Source: Planctomycetota bacterium
GTDB taxonomy: Bacteria > Planctomycetota > Phycisphaerae > WQYP01
Direction: 5' to 3'
Assembly: GCA_021800165.1 (NCBI GenBank)
Contig: JAJYZF010000027.1
Coordinates: 1-48,306, forward strand
DNA length: 48,306 nucleotides
Position numbers and translations under genes: made by a program. Within the stretch, counting starts at the first letter, position 1; every line of letters starts with the position of its first letter. This document shows positions 27,786-36,482 of this stretch, in pieces. The notes under the pieces were generated by a model. The model did not search any database, was not told the DNA's origin, and was given only the letters and a program-made list of their open reading frames with translations.

Positions 27786-28823
27786 ATGGCTGACTCAACG
27801 GGCCTGTGGCCCGCCTTGCTGCTGGAACTGGGGGCAGCGGTGCGGGCCAAACTGGTTTCGGTTCGGGCCGGCGGGCTGGATTTGGAACTTATGGCGCGAC
27901 CGGTGGCCCAAGAGGGTGGGGACACCATCTTCCAGATTGACCGGCACGTGGAGGATGTTGTCGAGCAGAAAATTTCTTCCTGGCCGGCGGCGTGTTTGCC
28001 TCTGGAAGTGGTGATGGAAGGTTGGGGTGAAACCGGAACGCGGCGCATTGGCCCGGCCCAGGAGGATCTGAAATATCGTCTGATCATTGACCCCATCGAT
28101 GGCACACGCAATATCATGTACGACAAACGTTCCGCGTGGTTTCTTGCGGCGGTGTGTCGGGCTTGGCGTATGGATGGTCGAGCGGCAACCCTGGCCGATG
28201 CCCTGGCCGCGGTGATGGTGGAATTGCCTCCGTCCAAGCAATGGATGGCGGACATGTTTGCGGCACAGCGGGGCGGTGCGCTTGCGGCGGTGCGGGTGAA
28301 CTTGGAGAACAACCGGGCGGTTCCGCTGGAGGTAAAGCCAAGCCAGGCGAGGACACTACGCAATGGTTTTGGCCAGGTGTCCAACTTTTTTCCGGGGACG
28401 AAAATACTCGCGGCCTCTCTGATGGAGCGCATTGTAGAGCGCACTCTGGGTGCGGTGGAGCCGGGGATGGCGAGCGTTTTTGAAGACCAATACATTACCA
28501 CGGGAGGGCAGATGGTGGAACTTATGCTCGGCCGGGACCGATTTTGCTGCGATTTGCGGCCTCTTTTTTACGCGGCCTTGCGGGGCCACGGGCAGGCCGG
28601 GGCGCACGGCCTGGAATGTCATCCGTATGATGTGGCAGGTGCTCTGGTGGCCGCCAAAGCGGGTGTAATTATCACCGATGGCTTCGGGCGACCGCTGGAT
28701 GCCCCGCTGGATGTGCATACGGGCGTGCATTGGTGCGGTTATGCCAATGCGGAGCTTCAGCGACACATTGCTCCGGTGATCAACGAATGGTTGGCCGAGC
28801 AGGGAGTGCGGCCCAGCAGCTAA
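27786..28823 (+). CDS. Inositol monophosphatase-family phosphatase
   Basis: A 345-residue protein. The family signature is present: DPIDGTRNIMYDKRSAW carries the two metal-binding Asp residues and the substrate loop, FQIDRHVED the usual upstream region, and HPYDVAGALVAAKAGVIITDGFG the second signature with its metal-ligand Asp. The GEE segment that normally supplies another metal ligand appears as EGWGETG. The family dephosphorylates inositol phosphates, fructose 1,6-bisphosphate, PAP or histidinol phosphate. The protein is longer than most members (about 270 residues), so the substrate is uncertain. Confidence 0.78.
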   Translation: MADSTGLWPALLLELGAAVRAKLVSVRAGGLDLELMARPVAQEGGDTIFQIDRHVEDVVEQKISSWPAACLPLEVVMEGWGETGTRRIGPAQEDLKYRLIIDPIDGTRNIMYDKRSAWFLAAVCRAWRMDGRAATLADALAAVMVELPPSKQWMADMFAAQRGGALAAVRVNLENNRAVPLEVKPSQARTLRNGFGQVSNFFPGTKILAASLMERIVERTLGAVEPGMASVFEDQYITTGGQMVELMLGRDRFCCDLRPLFYAALRGHGQAGAHGLECHPYDVAGALVAAKAGVIITDGFGRPLDAPLDVHTGVHWCGYANAELQRHIAPVINEWLAEQGVRPSS

Positions 28824-28862
28824 AACATGTTCAAGCACGGCACAGGGTTGAAGTTGGTATGG

Positions 28863-31800
28863 TTAGCCGTCGGTCTCCACCGGCAGGCCATGGCCTGGTT
28901 TATGGGCGAAGATGATCCAATATGTGACGGGTACCACAAAAAGAGTAAAAGCGGTGGAGGCCAATAAACCAAAAATCAGCGACCAGGCCAGACCGGAAAA
29001 AATGGGGTCGGTAAGAATGGGAATGGAAGAAAGCATGGCGGCTCCGGCGGTCAGCAAGATCGGGCGCATACGCACCACCACGCTTTCAATGATGGCATCG
29101 TGGAGATTTAATCCGCGGGCCAGAGAGCGATGGATAAAGTCGATCAAAATAACGGAATTGCGGGTGACAATACCGGCCAGGGCGATCATTCCAATCATGG
29201 CGGTGGCGGTAAAAAATATGGAGTTGCGATAGCCGCCGACATCGTGTGCGGCCACAAGATTCAAAAGCCAGAAACCCGGCATGACCCCCGGAATCGTTAA
29301 GGGAATGGCGAGCATGATAATCAGCGGCAGAACAAAGGATCCCATCTGGGCCACCAACAGAATATAGATACCCACCATGGCTGCGGCAAAGGCGATTCCC
29401 AAATCGCGGAACACATTGATGGTGATGCGCCATTCGCCTTCACCGGCGAAATTGACGTGCAGGCCGGGTGGTAACTGCCAGGCAATGCCGGATCCATCAT
29501 GGAAAAACGATCTCTGGGAAAGTGGGCGGGGGGGGACGTGATGGATCCATCCGGCACCAATGGGCGTCATACCGGCAATGGCGGGCGTTAAACCATCCGG
29601 CAGACGATCCGCCTGGGTATCCAGAATGGCGTTGACGGGAGGACGACCGGCAGTGTCCGCGTAGACGTAGACAATGCGGCGAAGGTCTTTATGGTAGATC
29701 GTCTGGCCCACCCATTTTTGCTTCCAGAGTCCAAGCTCGGAAAGTGGAATCATGGCACCATCGGCACCCCGTACAAAAATTTTCGACAAATCCGCCGGGC
29801 TGGATCGGCGGGCGATGGGAAAGCGCAGAACAATCTGCAGCGGTTCACGCTGACGGGGGGCGTGAATGAGGCCGGCGACCTGCCCCGCCAAAGCGATTTT
29901 AAGGGTGTCGGCAATTTCCTGGGTGGAGACACCATTGAGGGCGGCCTTGCGCTTGTCGGTTACAAAAACCATCTGTTTCTCGGGGGCTTCCACACTATCG
30001 TCCACATCCACGACATCCGGCTCGAGGAGCAACCGATGACGCAGGGTGCGGGCAGCGCGTTGCATTTCATGGTAGCTCACCAAAGGGGAACCATGAATTT
30101 CCCCGACAATGGTGTCGAGAACAGGAGGCCCAGGGGGAGCTTCCACAATTTGAATTCGCGTGTGATAGGCTTTGGCGATGGCGGTAAGCTGGTTGCGAAG
30201 GCGCAGCGCGATGGCGTGGGTTTGCATGGCGCGAACTTGTTTTCCGGCCAGATCCACGCTGATCTGGGCATCGTTGGGATTCTTGCGGATAAAGTAGTGG
30301 CGTACCATAGCGTTAAAATCCATGGGGGCGGCGGTGCCGACATAACTGGTAATGTCGGCCACCTCGTTGACGCGCCGCAGCCGTCGCACCAGGGCCTGCG
30401 TGACGGCATCGGTGGTTTGCAACGTGGTGCCGCGGGGGGTGTGGACCACAATGAGCAAATTACTTTGATCACCAAAGGGGAGCATTTTCAGGGGTACCAT
30501 GCGCAATGCCGGCAAAGCCACCGCCGCCACCGTAATCCCCGCCACCGCCAAGATAAATGCCCATCGGGCGAGGCGATAATTCAGGAGCGGCGACATGAGC
30601 GGACGAAATACCCGGTAGCGGACCGTGTGGATCAGATTGCTGGTTGCCTGTGGTTCACCTTCTTTGGCCAGGGCTTGTTGGTGAGTGGTGGGGTGGTTAT
30701 GCCTTAAGACGTGGTAGCTAAGCCACGGCGTGATGGTAACGGATACCAACAGGGACATAATCATGGCCACCGGCACATTAAACGCCATCGGCTGCATGTA
30801 CGGCCCCATCATTCCGGTAATAAAAAACATAGGTATGAATGAAATGATGACCGCCAGCGTGGCCACGATCACCGGGGGAAGGATTTCGGAAATCGCCCGG
30901 AGCGTGATTAAGCGATTGGCCTTGTTTTCCAGGGCAAAATGACGGGAGATATTTTCCACATCCACGATCGGGTCATCGACCAATAACCCCAGCGATAAAA
31001 TCAGCGCAAAGAGTGTAACCCGGTTGATGGTAAAACCCAGCATCAGATTAAAGGCCAGGGTCAGGCCGAACACCACCGGAATGGCGGCGGCCACGACCAG
31101 CGCTTCCCGCCAACCCAAGCCCAGAGTCAACAGAACCAGAACAATGATGATGGCGACCAACAGGCCCTCCACCAAGCCGTTGATCTTTTCACTGGCGGAC
31201 AAACCGCTGTTGCGTGTCACCACCACCCGGATGTCGGAAGGCACAATCGTACGGGATAGCTTTTGGGCTTGGGCGATCACATCGTTGGCCACCCAAACGG
31301 CATTGCTGCCGGCTTTTTTGGCGACGGCAATGGTTACAGCGGGGTTGGCCGCCGCGTTAACACGGTGCGAGCCGGAAAAATTAAGAGTGGTTCCCGGAAA
31401 CCCATAAGTTTCCGGCACGTTGGCGGCCATGCCCCACTGATGCCATACATAAGAATGTACTTCCGCCGGCCCATCCACGATGCGGGCCACGTTTCGCAAA
31501 TAGATGGGGTGTTGATGGTGTACCGCCACCACCAGCCGGCCCAATTGCCGGGCGTTGGCCAAAGCAGTACCGGCCAGTACCCGGACCTGCATGTTGTTGC
31601 GTTTATAGCTACCGGCCATTCGTGTGACATCCGCGGCTTGAATATCGCGGTCTATGGCTAACGGCGTTAGATGATAAGCCCGCAGCGTAGCGGGATTGAG
31701 ATAGGCATAAATAACACGTGGGCGTCCACCGATAACGTAGCAGCGTGAAATATTGGGCAGGGCGGCCAAACGGCTGGAAAGCTCCACCGCCGTTTGCCTT

Positions 31801-32300
31801 AGGGTTACGGCGGAGGCTTTCGAACTGCTGAGGGTCAGCGTGACGATGGGCACATCGTTGATGGTTTCCGGTTTGATGACCCAGCCGGTGACACCGGCCG
31901 GAACCAGGCTCAAATGGCCTTGAATTTTGCGATATACTTTGACCAAGCTGCGCTGGACATCCTGCCCCACGTAAAAGCGGGCGGTGACCATGCTTTGCCC
32001 GCGGCTGCTGGTCGAATAGACATATTCGACGCCATGAATCTGATAAAGCAGTTGTTCCAAAGGCGTGGTGACCAGTTGTTCCACGCTTTTGGCGGAATGG
32101 CCGGGGAAGTTCACGTAAACGTCCACCATGGGAACCAAAATTTGCGGGTCTTTTTCTTTGGGGGTAATCAGCAGGGCGGCAATACCCAAGAGCGTGGCGA
32201 GTAAAATAAGAACCACGGAAAGGTTGGACCGTAAAAAAATACGTACCAGCCGCTCCAGCATGGAAAATTGTTGGGCATCCGGCGGTGCCGTTTCATTCAT
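28863..32300 (-). CDS. RND efflux transporter permease
   Basis: An inner-membrane RND pump of 1145 residues. The start at 32300 is supported by GGAGG six bases upstream and by a 4-base ATGA overlap with the membrane-fusion gene. After a short cytosolic N-terminus the first helix is SVVLILLATLLGIAALL, followed by the porter domain (VYVNFPGHSAKSVEQLVTTPLE). The proton-relay region of TM4 reads LGLLVDDPIVDVENISRHF, keeping the two adjacent Asp residues essential in AcrB. The second half repeats this layout and ends with GIVTRNSVILIDFIHR. The family exports drugs, metals or lipids; no outer-membrane TolC gene is in the window. Downstream of DUF2892 and the fusion protein in one operon. Confidence 0.93.
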   Translation of the reverse strand: MNETAPPDAQQFSMLERLVRIFLRSNLSVVLILLATLLGIAALLITPKEKDPQILVPMVDVYVNFPGHSAKSVEQLVTTPLEQLLYQIHGVEYVYSTSSRGQSMVTARFYVGQDVQRSLVKVYRKIQGHLSLVPAGVTGWVIKPETINDVPIVTLTLSSSKASAVTLRQTAVELSSRLAALPNISRCYVIGGRPRVIYAYLNPATLRAYHLTPLAIDRDIQAADVTRMAGSYKRNNMQVRVLAGTALANARQLGRLVVAVHHQHPIYLRNVARIVDGPAEVHSYVWHQWGMAANVPETYGFPGTTLNFSGSHRVNAAANPAVTIAVAKKAGSNAVWVANDVIAQAQKLSRTIVPSDIRVVVTRNSGLSASEKINGLVEGLLVAIIIVLVLLTLGLGWREALVVAAAIPVVFGLTLAFNLMLGFTINRVTLFALILSLGLLVDDPIVDVENISRHFALENKANRLITLRAISEILPPVIVATLAVIISFIPMFFITGMMGPYMQPMAFNVPVAMIMSLLVSVTITPWLSYHVLRHNHPTTHQQALAKEGEPQATSNLIHTVRYRVFRPLMSPLLNYRLARWAFILAVAGITVAAVALPALRMVPLKMLPFGDQSNLLIVVHTPRGTTLQTTDAVTQALVRRLRRVNEVADITSYVGTAAPMDFNAMVRHYFIRKNPNDAQISVDLAGKQVRAMQTHAIALRLRNQLTAIAKAYHTRIQIVEAPPGPPVLDTIVGEIHGSPLVSYHEMQRAARTLRHRLLLEPDVVDVDDSVEAPEKQMVFVTDKRKAALNGVSTQEIADTLKIALAGQVAGLIHAPRQREPLQIVLRFPIARRSSPADLSKIFVRGADGAMIPLSELGLWKQKWVGQTIYHKDLRRIVYVYADTAGRPPVNAILDTQADRLPDGLTPAIAGMTPIGAGWIHHVPPRPLSQRSFFHDGSGIAWQLPPGLHVNFAGEGEWRITINVFRDLGIAFAAAMVGIYILLVAQMGSFVLPLIIMLAIPLTIPGVMPGFWLLNLVAAHDVGGYRNSIFFTATAMIGMIALAGIVTRNSVILIDFIHRSLARGLNLHDAIIESVVVRMRPILLTAGAAMLSSIPILTDPIFSGLAWSLIFGLLASTAFTLFVVPVTYWIIFAHKPGHGLPVETDG

Positions 32301-33418
32301 GGGTGAGCCTCCGGCAGGGTCGGCGCGGAGCCGGGTGGCATGACCACGCGCTGGCCCAAGCGCAGCCCGGAGAGAATTTCCCGCCACGGCCCAATGTGTC
32401 GTCCGGGTTGCACCACTTGCCGAACCACGCGGTTTCCCGCCAAGACATACACCAAGGCCAGTTGCCCCACGTGGGTGATGGCTGCGGCGGGAATCACCAG
32501 TGGATGCTCGGCCCCCACGGGTACCAGAAGGGTTCCATACATGCCAGGCCAGATGCCGGCAGGAAAAACGGCGGCAGCCTTGACGATAAAAGTACGGCTT
32601 TGCGACTGGACACGCGGAACAATCTGCCGGACGCGAGCTTGCAACAGCACCTGCAAACCTTCCAGATGCAAACGCACGCGTTCGCCGGGATGCAAGCGGT
32701 CGGCCAGAGATTCCTGAACCACCGCGGCAAGCTGCATACGGTGCGGATCGTAAATGCGGGCCAAAGGCGTACCCGGCAGCACCGTATCTCCTACACTGAT
32801 CATTTTTTGTCGCACGATGCCGTTGACCGGCGAATGAATGGTAGCGTAGGCCAGGACGGTTTTAGCGGATTGGCCAGCGGCCAAAGCCCGGGCCAGGCCG
32901 GCCTGTGCTGTGGCCACGCCGGTGTCGGCCAGATCCATACTGGCTCGTGTAACATCCCCGGTGGCCAGGAGCGTTTTATCCCGCCTTTGATTGATGCGTG
33001 CCTGATGCAATTCGGCGCGGGCCAGGCGCACCGCCGCCTGGGCCTGGGCCAGTTGAGCTTTAAGATTACGGTCGTCCAGACGTACGATAACCTGGCCCTT
33101 TTGCAAAGCCGCACCAACTTCGAAATTGGTCCAGATCACGCGGCCCACGATACGCGAGGCGATGGTGACCGGGTGAATGGCGCGAATTGATCCCACGGCC
33201 GACATGGTGCGGGGCAGGGTAAGCCTGCGGACAGCCGCGGTCAGTGGTGGAGCGGGGGCCGCGGCGGGGCTGGCGACTGATCCGGGCGGAATCTTTGTTC
33301 TTAGCCCCCCCATGAGCCATAGGATAAGGGCCACCACCACCAGAACCATCAATAGCATCACCGCGATGCGGAGAGACCGGCCGAGCAACGCCTGGAGTTT
33401 TGCATTTTTTGAGGGCAT
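32297..33418 (-). CDS. RND-associated membrane-fusion protein (HlyD family)
   Basis: The 373-residue periplasmic adaptor of the efflux pump. ATG 33418 is chosen because AGGAG lies just upstream; the frame is open further up without support. After a positively charged start, a single membrane segment (VMLLMVLVVVALILWLMGG) anchors it. Then come the barrel and lipoyl halves (VGAALQKGQVIVRLDDRNLKAQ), a helical hairpin rich in Ala, Arg and Gln, and the second lipoyl half (YATIHSPVNGIVRQKMISVGDTV). The stop codon overlaps the start of the RND gene, so subunits should be made in coupled fashion. Confidence 0.9.
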   Translation of the reverse strand: MPSKNAKLQALLGRSLRIAVMLLMVLVVVALILWLMGGLRTKIPPGSVASPAAAPAPPLTAAVRRLTLPRTMSAVGSIRAIHPVTIASRIVGRVIWTNFEVGAALQKGQVIVRLDDRNLKAQLAQAQAAVRLARAELHQARINQRRDKTLLATGDVTRASMDLADTGVATAQAGLARALAAGQSAKTVLAYATIHSPVNGIVRQKMISVGDTVLPGTPLARIYDPHRMQLAAVVQESLADRLHPGERVRLHLEGLQVLLQARVRQIVPRVQSQSRTFIVKAAAVFPAGIWPGMYGTLLVPVGAEHPLVIPAAAITHVGQLALVYVLAGNRVVRQVVQPGRHIGPWREILSGLRLGQRVVMPPGSAPTLPEAHP

Positions 33419-33562
33419 GGAGCCAACTCCTGAAATCAAAAAGCCTGAGAACGTTATAAAGGCATCTGGCTTTTTGGCCAAATCCAGCCAGGGCCTAAGT
33501 CTGGCCCGCGGCCACCGGTCGGCGCGGCCGCACCACCGTGGCCGAAGGCCGGCATGGGGCTT

Positions 33563-33763
33563 TTACCGCTTGGCACCGGAATCGGTACGCAGTCGCCGAA
33601 CCACCATTTCCGCCGGACAAAATCCGGTAAAAGCGGACTGAATTAAATTAACGCCCACCAGAACAGTCAGAATCAGCCACCAATGGCTGACGAGCACCGT
33701 TAACGCCACGCTCACAAGGACGACGGTACCGGCGATGATCCGGATGATATTTTCCACAGTCAT
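33563..33763 (-). CDS. Small DUF2892-family membrane protein
   Basis: A 66-residue protein starting at ATG 33763, with GGAG seven bases upstream. It has two hydrophobic helices (IAGTVVLVSVALTVLV and WLILTVLVGVNLIQSAF) followed by FTGFCPAEMVVRRL; the CP motif after the second helix is the DUF2892 mark. DUF2892 is also the membrane part of E. coli YgaP, a rhodanese involved in sulfur handling whose regulator is an ArsR-type protein. Here it stands at the head of an RND operon divergent from an ArsR gene. Confidence 0.75.
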   Translation of the reverse strand: MTVENIIRIIAGTVVLVSVALTVLVSHWWLILTVLVGVNLIQSAFTGFCPAEMVVRRLRTDSGAKR

Positions 33764-33847
33764 GTTGGACACTCCTTGATGATTCCTAAGGCACCAGCGG
33801 TCCGCGGCCAAGGCGGATAGCGCTGGACACGTCAATCACCTGAGGAT

Positions 33848-33869
33848 AATATTACTCATTAGTAATATT
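33848..33869. promoter_or_regulatory. Palindromic operator for the ArsR regulator
   Basis: AATATTACT and AGTAATATT are perfect 9-bp inverted repeats with a CATT spacer. The site lies in the divergent region, 17 bases before arsR-type ATG 33886 and 84 bases from the DUF2892 start, where a repressor could act on both directions. Its AT-rich form stands out against GC-rich surroundings and fits ArsR/SmtB operators. Confidence 0.75.
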
Positions 33870-33885
33870 GTCAAGGAGATGATTG

Positions 33886-34221
33886 ATGGCCCGTAGTGCG
33901 TCCAAAGATTTCAGTCCGGTGCAGTTGCAGGGAATTGCCGAAATGTTTGCTTCCCTGGCGGACCGATCCCGTCTGACGATTCTTAATACGCTGCGAACTT
34001 CGCCGGCCTTCGTGAGCGAATTGTGCCGACGGACCGGCCTTAAGCAGGCCAATGTTTCCAAGCAGCTTAAAGTTTTGCGCGTGGCCGGGCTGGTGGAAAG
34101 TCGGCGCGTGGGCAACCAGATTCAATATCGAGTGCGTGACCCGATGGTATTTGATTTGTGCGAAATAGTATGCCGGAGACTGCGGCGCGATGCCCGCCGG
34201 CGCGTCGCCATGTTGCAATAG
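33886..34221 (+). CDS. ArsR/SmtB-family transcriptional regulator
   Basis: A 111-residue winged-helix protein. ATG 33886 follows AAGGAG by seven bases; the TTG three bases upstream is not needed. Helix-turn-helix: FVSELCRRTGLKQANVSKQLKVLRVAGLVESRRVGNQIQYRV. The ELCVCDL metal site of classical ArsR is absent: the third helix holds one Cys (C47), and a pair sits near the C-terminus (C92 and C96 in DLCEIVC). This arrangement could bind a metal or form a disulfide or persulfide, as in YgaV/BigR-like sulfide sensors, but that is inference. The palindrome before the gene is the likely target, controlling itself and the RND operon. Confidence 0.88.
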   Translation: MARSASKDFSPVQLQGIAEMFASLADRSRLTILNTLRTSPAFVSELCRRTGLKQANVSKQLKVLRVAGLVESRRVGNQIQYRVRDPMVFDLCEIVCRRLRRDARRRVAMLQ

Positions 34222-34245
34222 GCATGGCGTGGTCCGGGGATCGGT

Positions 34246-35025
34246 TTAATAGTTGTAACCGCGCAGCAGCGAGCGCAGGTGCCCCATGCCTCCAACCAGC
34301 ACCGCGAGTTTTTTGCTTAACGTGGTGTCGGCCAGCAGGGCAGCCACAGCCGGCTTCCCGGTGTGGTAGAAGGCCAGAATTAAAATACGCGCCGGCCGGC
34401 GCAGGATGCGGCTGGATTCCATTTTTGCGGGCAGAGCGGCTAGAGTCTTCAAAGCCAGCCGGTAATTGTGTTTTCTCTGAAGTATTCGCGTGGCGGCGGT
34501 GATGGTTTGCAGGGATTTCCGGTCCAGCATGACCTGCGTCGGGTACTTTTTGAGTGCGGCTTTGATGGCATCACGCAGCCCGGTCGGATAGCCTGTCCAT
34601 AACACCGTTCCATCAGGCCCCAACAAAAACGTTACCGGTATGGCCCGGACTCCCCAGGCTTTGGCAATGGGGTCCTGCCAATCCTGACCCTGGAAAACCT
34701 GCGGCCAAACAATGCCATGGGCCCTGGCCACCGACTGTAGTTGGCCCAGATCGTCATCGAGGCTTACACCCACAAAGCCCACTCCGTCACCATGATATTT
34801 CTTGTAGGTTTTGACGATATCCGGAACTTGCATCATGCACGGATGGCACCAGGTGGCCCAGAAATCGACCACCAACAGGTGGCCTTTGAGTTCCGGCGTG
34901 GTGATACGCATGCCGTTGGTGGTGGTCAATGACAGGTGGAGTTTATCGCCGACCTGTACCGCGGCCCGTAAAGAGCCGCATACTAAAAGCAACAATATGG
35001 GCACCACTTGGAAGAGCCTGTTCAC
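34246..35025 (-). CDS. TlpA-like thioredoxin-family protein
   Basis: The GTG at 35025 is preferred because AAGGAG lies eight bases upstream and because the product begins with a signal peptide (VVPILLLLVCGSLRAA). It is a 259-residue periplasmic protein. The thioredoxin domain has VVDFWATWCHPCMMQVPDI, with the active-site CHPC, and the cis-Pro in VRAIPVTFLLGPDG, typical of TlpA/ResA reductases that keep periplasmic Cys pairs or cytochrome c haem sites reduced. About 90 residues follow the fold without known homology. Downstream of aroF on the same strand (76-base gap), convergent with the ArsR gene. Confidence 0.85.
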   Translation of the reverse strand: MNRLFQVVPILLLLVCGSLRAAVQVGDKLHLSLTTTNGMRITTPELKGHLLVVDFWATWCHPCMMQVPDIVKTYKKYHGDGVGFVGVSLDDDLGQLQSVARAHGIVWPQVFQGQDWQDPIAKAWGVRAIPVTFLLGPDGTVLWTGYPTGLRDAIKAALKKYPTQVMLDRKSLQTITAATRILQRKHNYRLALKTLAALPAKMESSRILRRPARILILAFYHTGKPAVAALLADTTLSKKLAVLVGGMGHLRSLLRGYNY

Positions 35026-35101
35026 GGCGCATACTCCTTGCATCAGCGGGGCCGAAGAGAAGATTCTCATCACGGATGGGAATTTATACGGCCTGACACT
35101 C

Positions 35102-36127
35102 CTATTGTACATTCCGGTTAATGGCTTTGGCAATCAATTGCAGCGATTGCGCCAGGTCTTTGAGCATTTGCGGAGTGATGGACTGAGCACCGTCGGTGAG
35201 CGCATGTTCCGGATCGTGGTGACATTCAATAATCAATCCATCGGCACCGCAGGCCACTGCGGCCCGGCACATGTCCGGCACCAGATGGGCGTGGCCGGTA
35301 CCCTGGGATGGATCTACCACAATCGGCAGATGGCTGATGCGATGTACTTCCGGAACAATGGCCAGCGGCAGCGTGTTGCGACAGTAGGTTTCAAACGTGC
35401 GGATGCCGCGTTCACAGAGAATAACTTCACTGTTGCCGCGGGACATGATATATTCCGCAGCCAGCAAAAATTCTTCCAGGGTGGCGCTTAATCCGCGTTT
35501 GAGCAGCACCGGCTTGCGCTGTTCGCCCACAGCCCAGAGCAGATTGTAGTTTTGCATGTTGCGGGCACCTACCTGAAAAACATCGGCATATCGGGCCACC
35601 AGCGGGACCTGTTCGACCGACATCACTTCCGTTACGACGGCCAATCCGGTTTGGGAGCGGGCTTCGGCCAGAATTTCCAGACCCTTTTCACCCAACCCCT
35701 GAAACGCATACGGGCTGGTGCGCGGTTTAAACGCACCGCCGCGCAAGGCTGTAGCCCCCGCCTGCTTCACCTGGTGTGCGATTTCAAGAAGCTGCGTGCG
35801 ATTCTCCACAGAACAGGGCCCGGCGATCAGGGCGACGGAATTGCCTCCTACGCTGCCGCCAAGCGAACCGCCTAGCCGCACCACGGTGCGTTCTTTTTTG
35901 ACTTCACGCGACGCCATTTTGTAAGGGGCTAATACAGGCATCACTCGTTCCACACCCGCGGCATTTTCGAGTTTATCCTTATCCTTGGCACGATCGTCAC
36001 CAAGGGCGGCGATCACGGTGCGTTCGGTGCCGACAATAACATGTTCACGCAAGCCCATTTCCCGGATGAGGGCTACCACATGGTCCACCTGCGGGGCAGT
36101 TGCGCCCATGGTCATTACTACAATCAT
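35102..36127 (-). CDS. aroF: 3-deoxy-7-phosphoheptulonate synthase (DAHP synthase)
   Basis: Condenses phosphoenolpyruvate and erythrose 4-phosphate, the first step of aromatic amino acid synthesis. ATG 36127 has AGGAG seven bases upstream, and 341 residues result. The first 70 or so residues form a ferredoxin-like regulatory domain ([18 protein letters not shown]), as in the Thermotoga enzyme that Tyr and Phe inhibit. The barrel follows: [11 protein letters not shown] with the metal Cys, [15 protein letters not shown], the KRG segment, DPSQGTGHA and [17 protein letters not shown]. The gene is preceded by an attenuator-like leader, so control would act at both enzyme and transcript level. Confidence 0.93.
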   Translation of the reverse strand: MIVVMTMGATAPQVDHVVALIREMGLREHVIVGTERTVIAALGDDRAKDKDKLENAAGVERVMPVLAPYKMASREVKKERTVVRLGGSLGGSVGGNSVALIAGPCSVENRTQLLEIAHQVKQAGATALRGGAFKPRTSPYAFQGLGEKGLEILAEARSQTGLAVVTEVMSVEQVPLVARYADVFQVGARNMQNYNLLWAVGEQRKPVLLKRGLSATLEEFLLAAEYIMSRGNSEVILCERGIRTFETYCRNTLPLAIVPEVHRISHLPIVVDPSQGTGHAHLVPDMCRAAVACGADGLIIECHHDPEHALTDGAQSITPQMLKDLAQSLQLIAKAINRNVQ

Positions 36128-36167
36128 CGATTGCTCCTGTTTATAGCCGTGGCTGGTCGTCAACTTT

Positions 36168-36299
36168 TCAAGCCGCTTGCCAAAGACAGTCCTGCCGGCT
36201 GCCAAGGCCCAAAGCCCGCTCAATGTCGGCGGCAAGCTGCACGGATATTTCCGCCAAGCCCATGGCCCGCTGTAGTGTACTCTCCAGTGAGTTATTCAT
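36168..36299 (-). CDS. Possible 43-residue small protein between attenuator and aroF
   Basis: An ORF starting at ATG 36299 with GGAG seven bases upstream, immediately after the terminator T-run, and ending 40 bases before aroF. The product is helical and acidic-to-neutral, beginning [18 protein letters not shown], with one Cys and one Trp near its end. It may be a small expressed protein or chance coding space. It is not aromatic-rich and is not the leader peptide. Confidence 0.35.
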   Translation of the reverse strand: MNNSLESTLQRAMGLAEISVQLAADIERALGLGSRQDCLWQAA

Positions 36300-36310
36300 A
36301 AAAGGACTCC

Positions 36311-36340
36311 AAAAAAAGCAGCCCGTCTTGCGGCGGGCTG
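36311..36340 (-). terminator. Attenuator terminator upstream of aroF
   Basis: On the minus strand CAGCCCG and CGGGCTG pair through seven bases with an 8-base loop, followed after one base by seven T residues. It lies before the aroF coding region and after the leader peptide, so it acts within the transcript and not at a gene end. Its 5' arm (extended to CAGCCCGCC) is exactly complementary to GGCGGGCTG in the leader (36410-36418). Confidence 0.75.
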
Positions 36341-36389
36341 AAGTACGCTTTCTTAAGTAAGTGCAGAACGACTAAAGCTCGCGACGGTT

Positions 36390-36476
36390 TTAAGCCGGAA
36401 AGTGGACAACAGCCCGCCAGAATCGCCCGACGGGTTGTGGGCCAAAGTTTTCAAAATATAATTCCATCGCGTGCAT
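36390..36476 (-). CDS. Aromatic-rich leader peptide of aroF
   Basis: A 28-residue ORF starting with ATG 36476 and ending in TAA. Residues Y7, F8, F11, F19, W20 and F26 are aromatic (six of 28), far above chance. It has no ribosome-binding site and needs none, because the -10 box lies six bases upstream, so transcription should start at or beside its ATG. Stalling at the Tyr7-Phe8-Phe11 codons would cover the segment at 36431-36438 (ACAACCCG) and free 36406-36418 to pair with the terminator's 5' arm. The match to Phe/Tyr/Trp supply suits a DAHP synthase gene. The name is by inference from position and composition. Confidence 0.7.
   Translation of the reverse strand: MHAMELYFENFGPQPVGRFWRAVVHFPA
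36406..36438 (-). promoter_or_regulatory. 1:2 and antiterminator (2:3) pairing segments of the aroF leader
   Basis: Segment 1 is ACAACCCG (36438-36431) and segment 2 is CGGGCTGTTGT (36416-36406); they pair over eight bases with a CTG bulge. The overlapping segment GGCGGGCTG (36418-36410) is a perfect 9-base complement of the terminator's 5' arm at 36340-36332. The two pairings exclude each other, as in trp and phe attenuators. Confidence 0.65.
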
Positions 36477-36482
36477 AGAGAG

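Noticed and set aside
33848..33869. Intrinsic terminator
   Set aside because: The palindrome has no T-run after it and lies between divergent starts, so an operator is the better reading.
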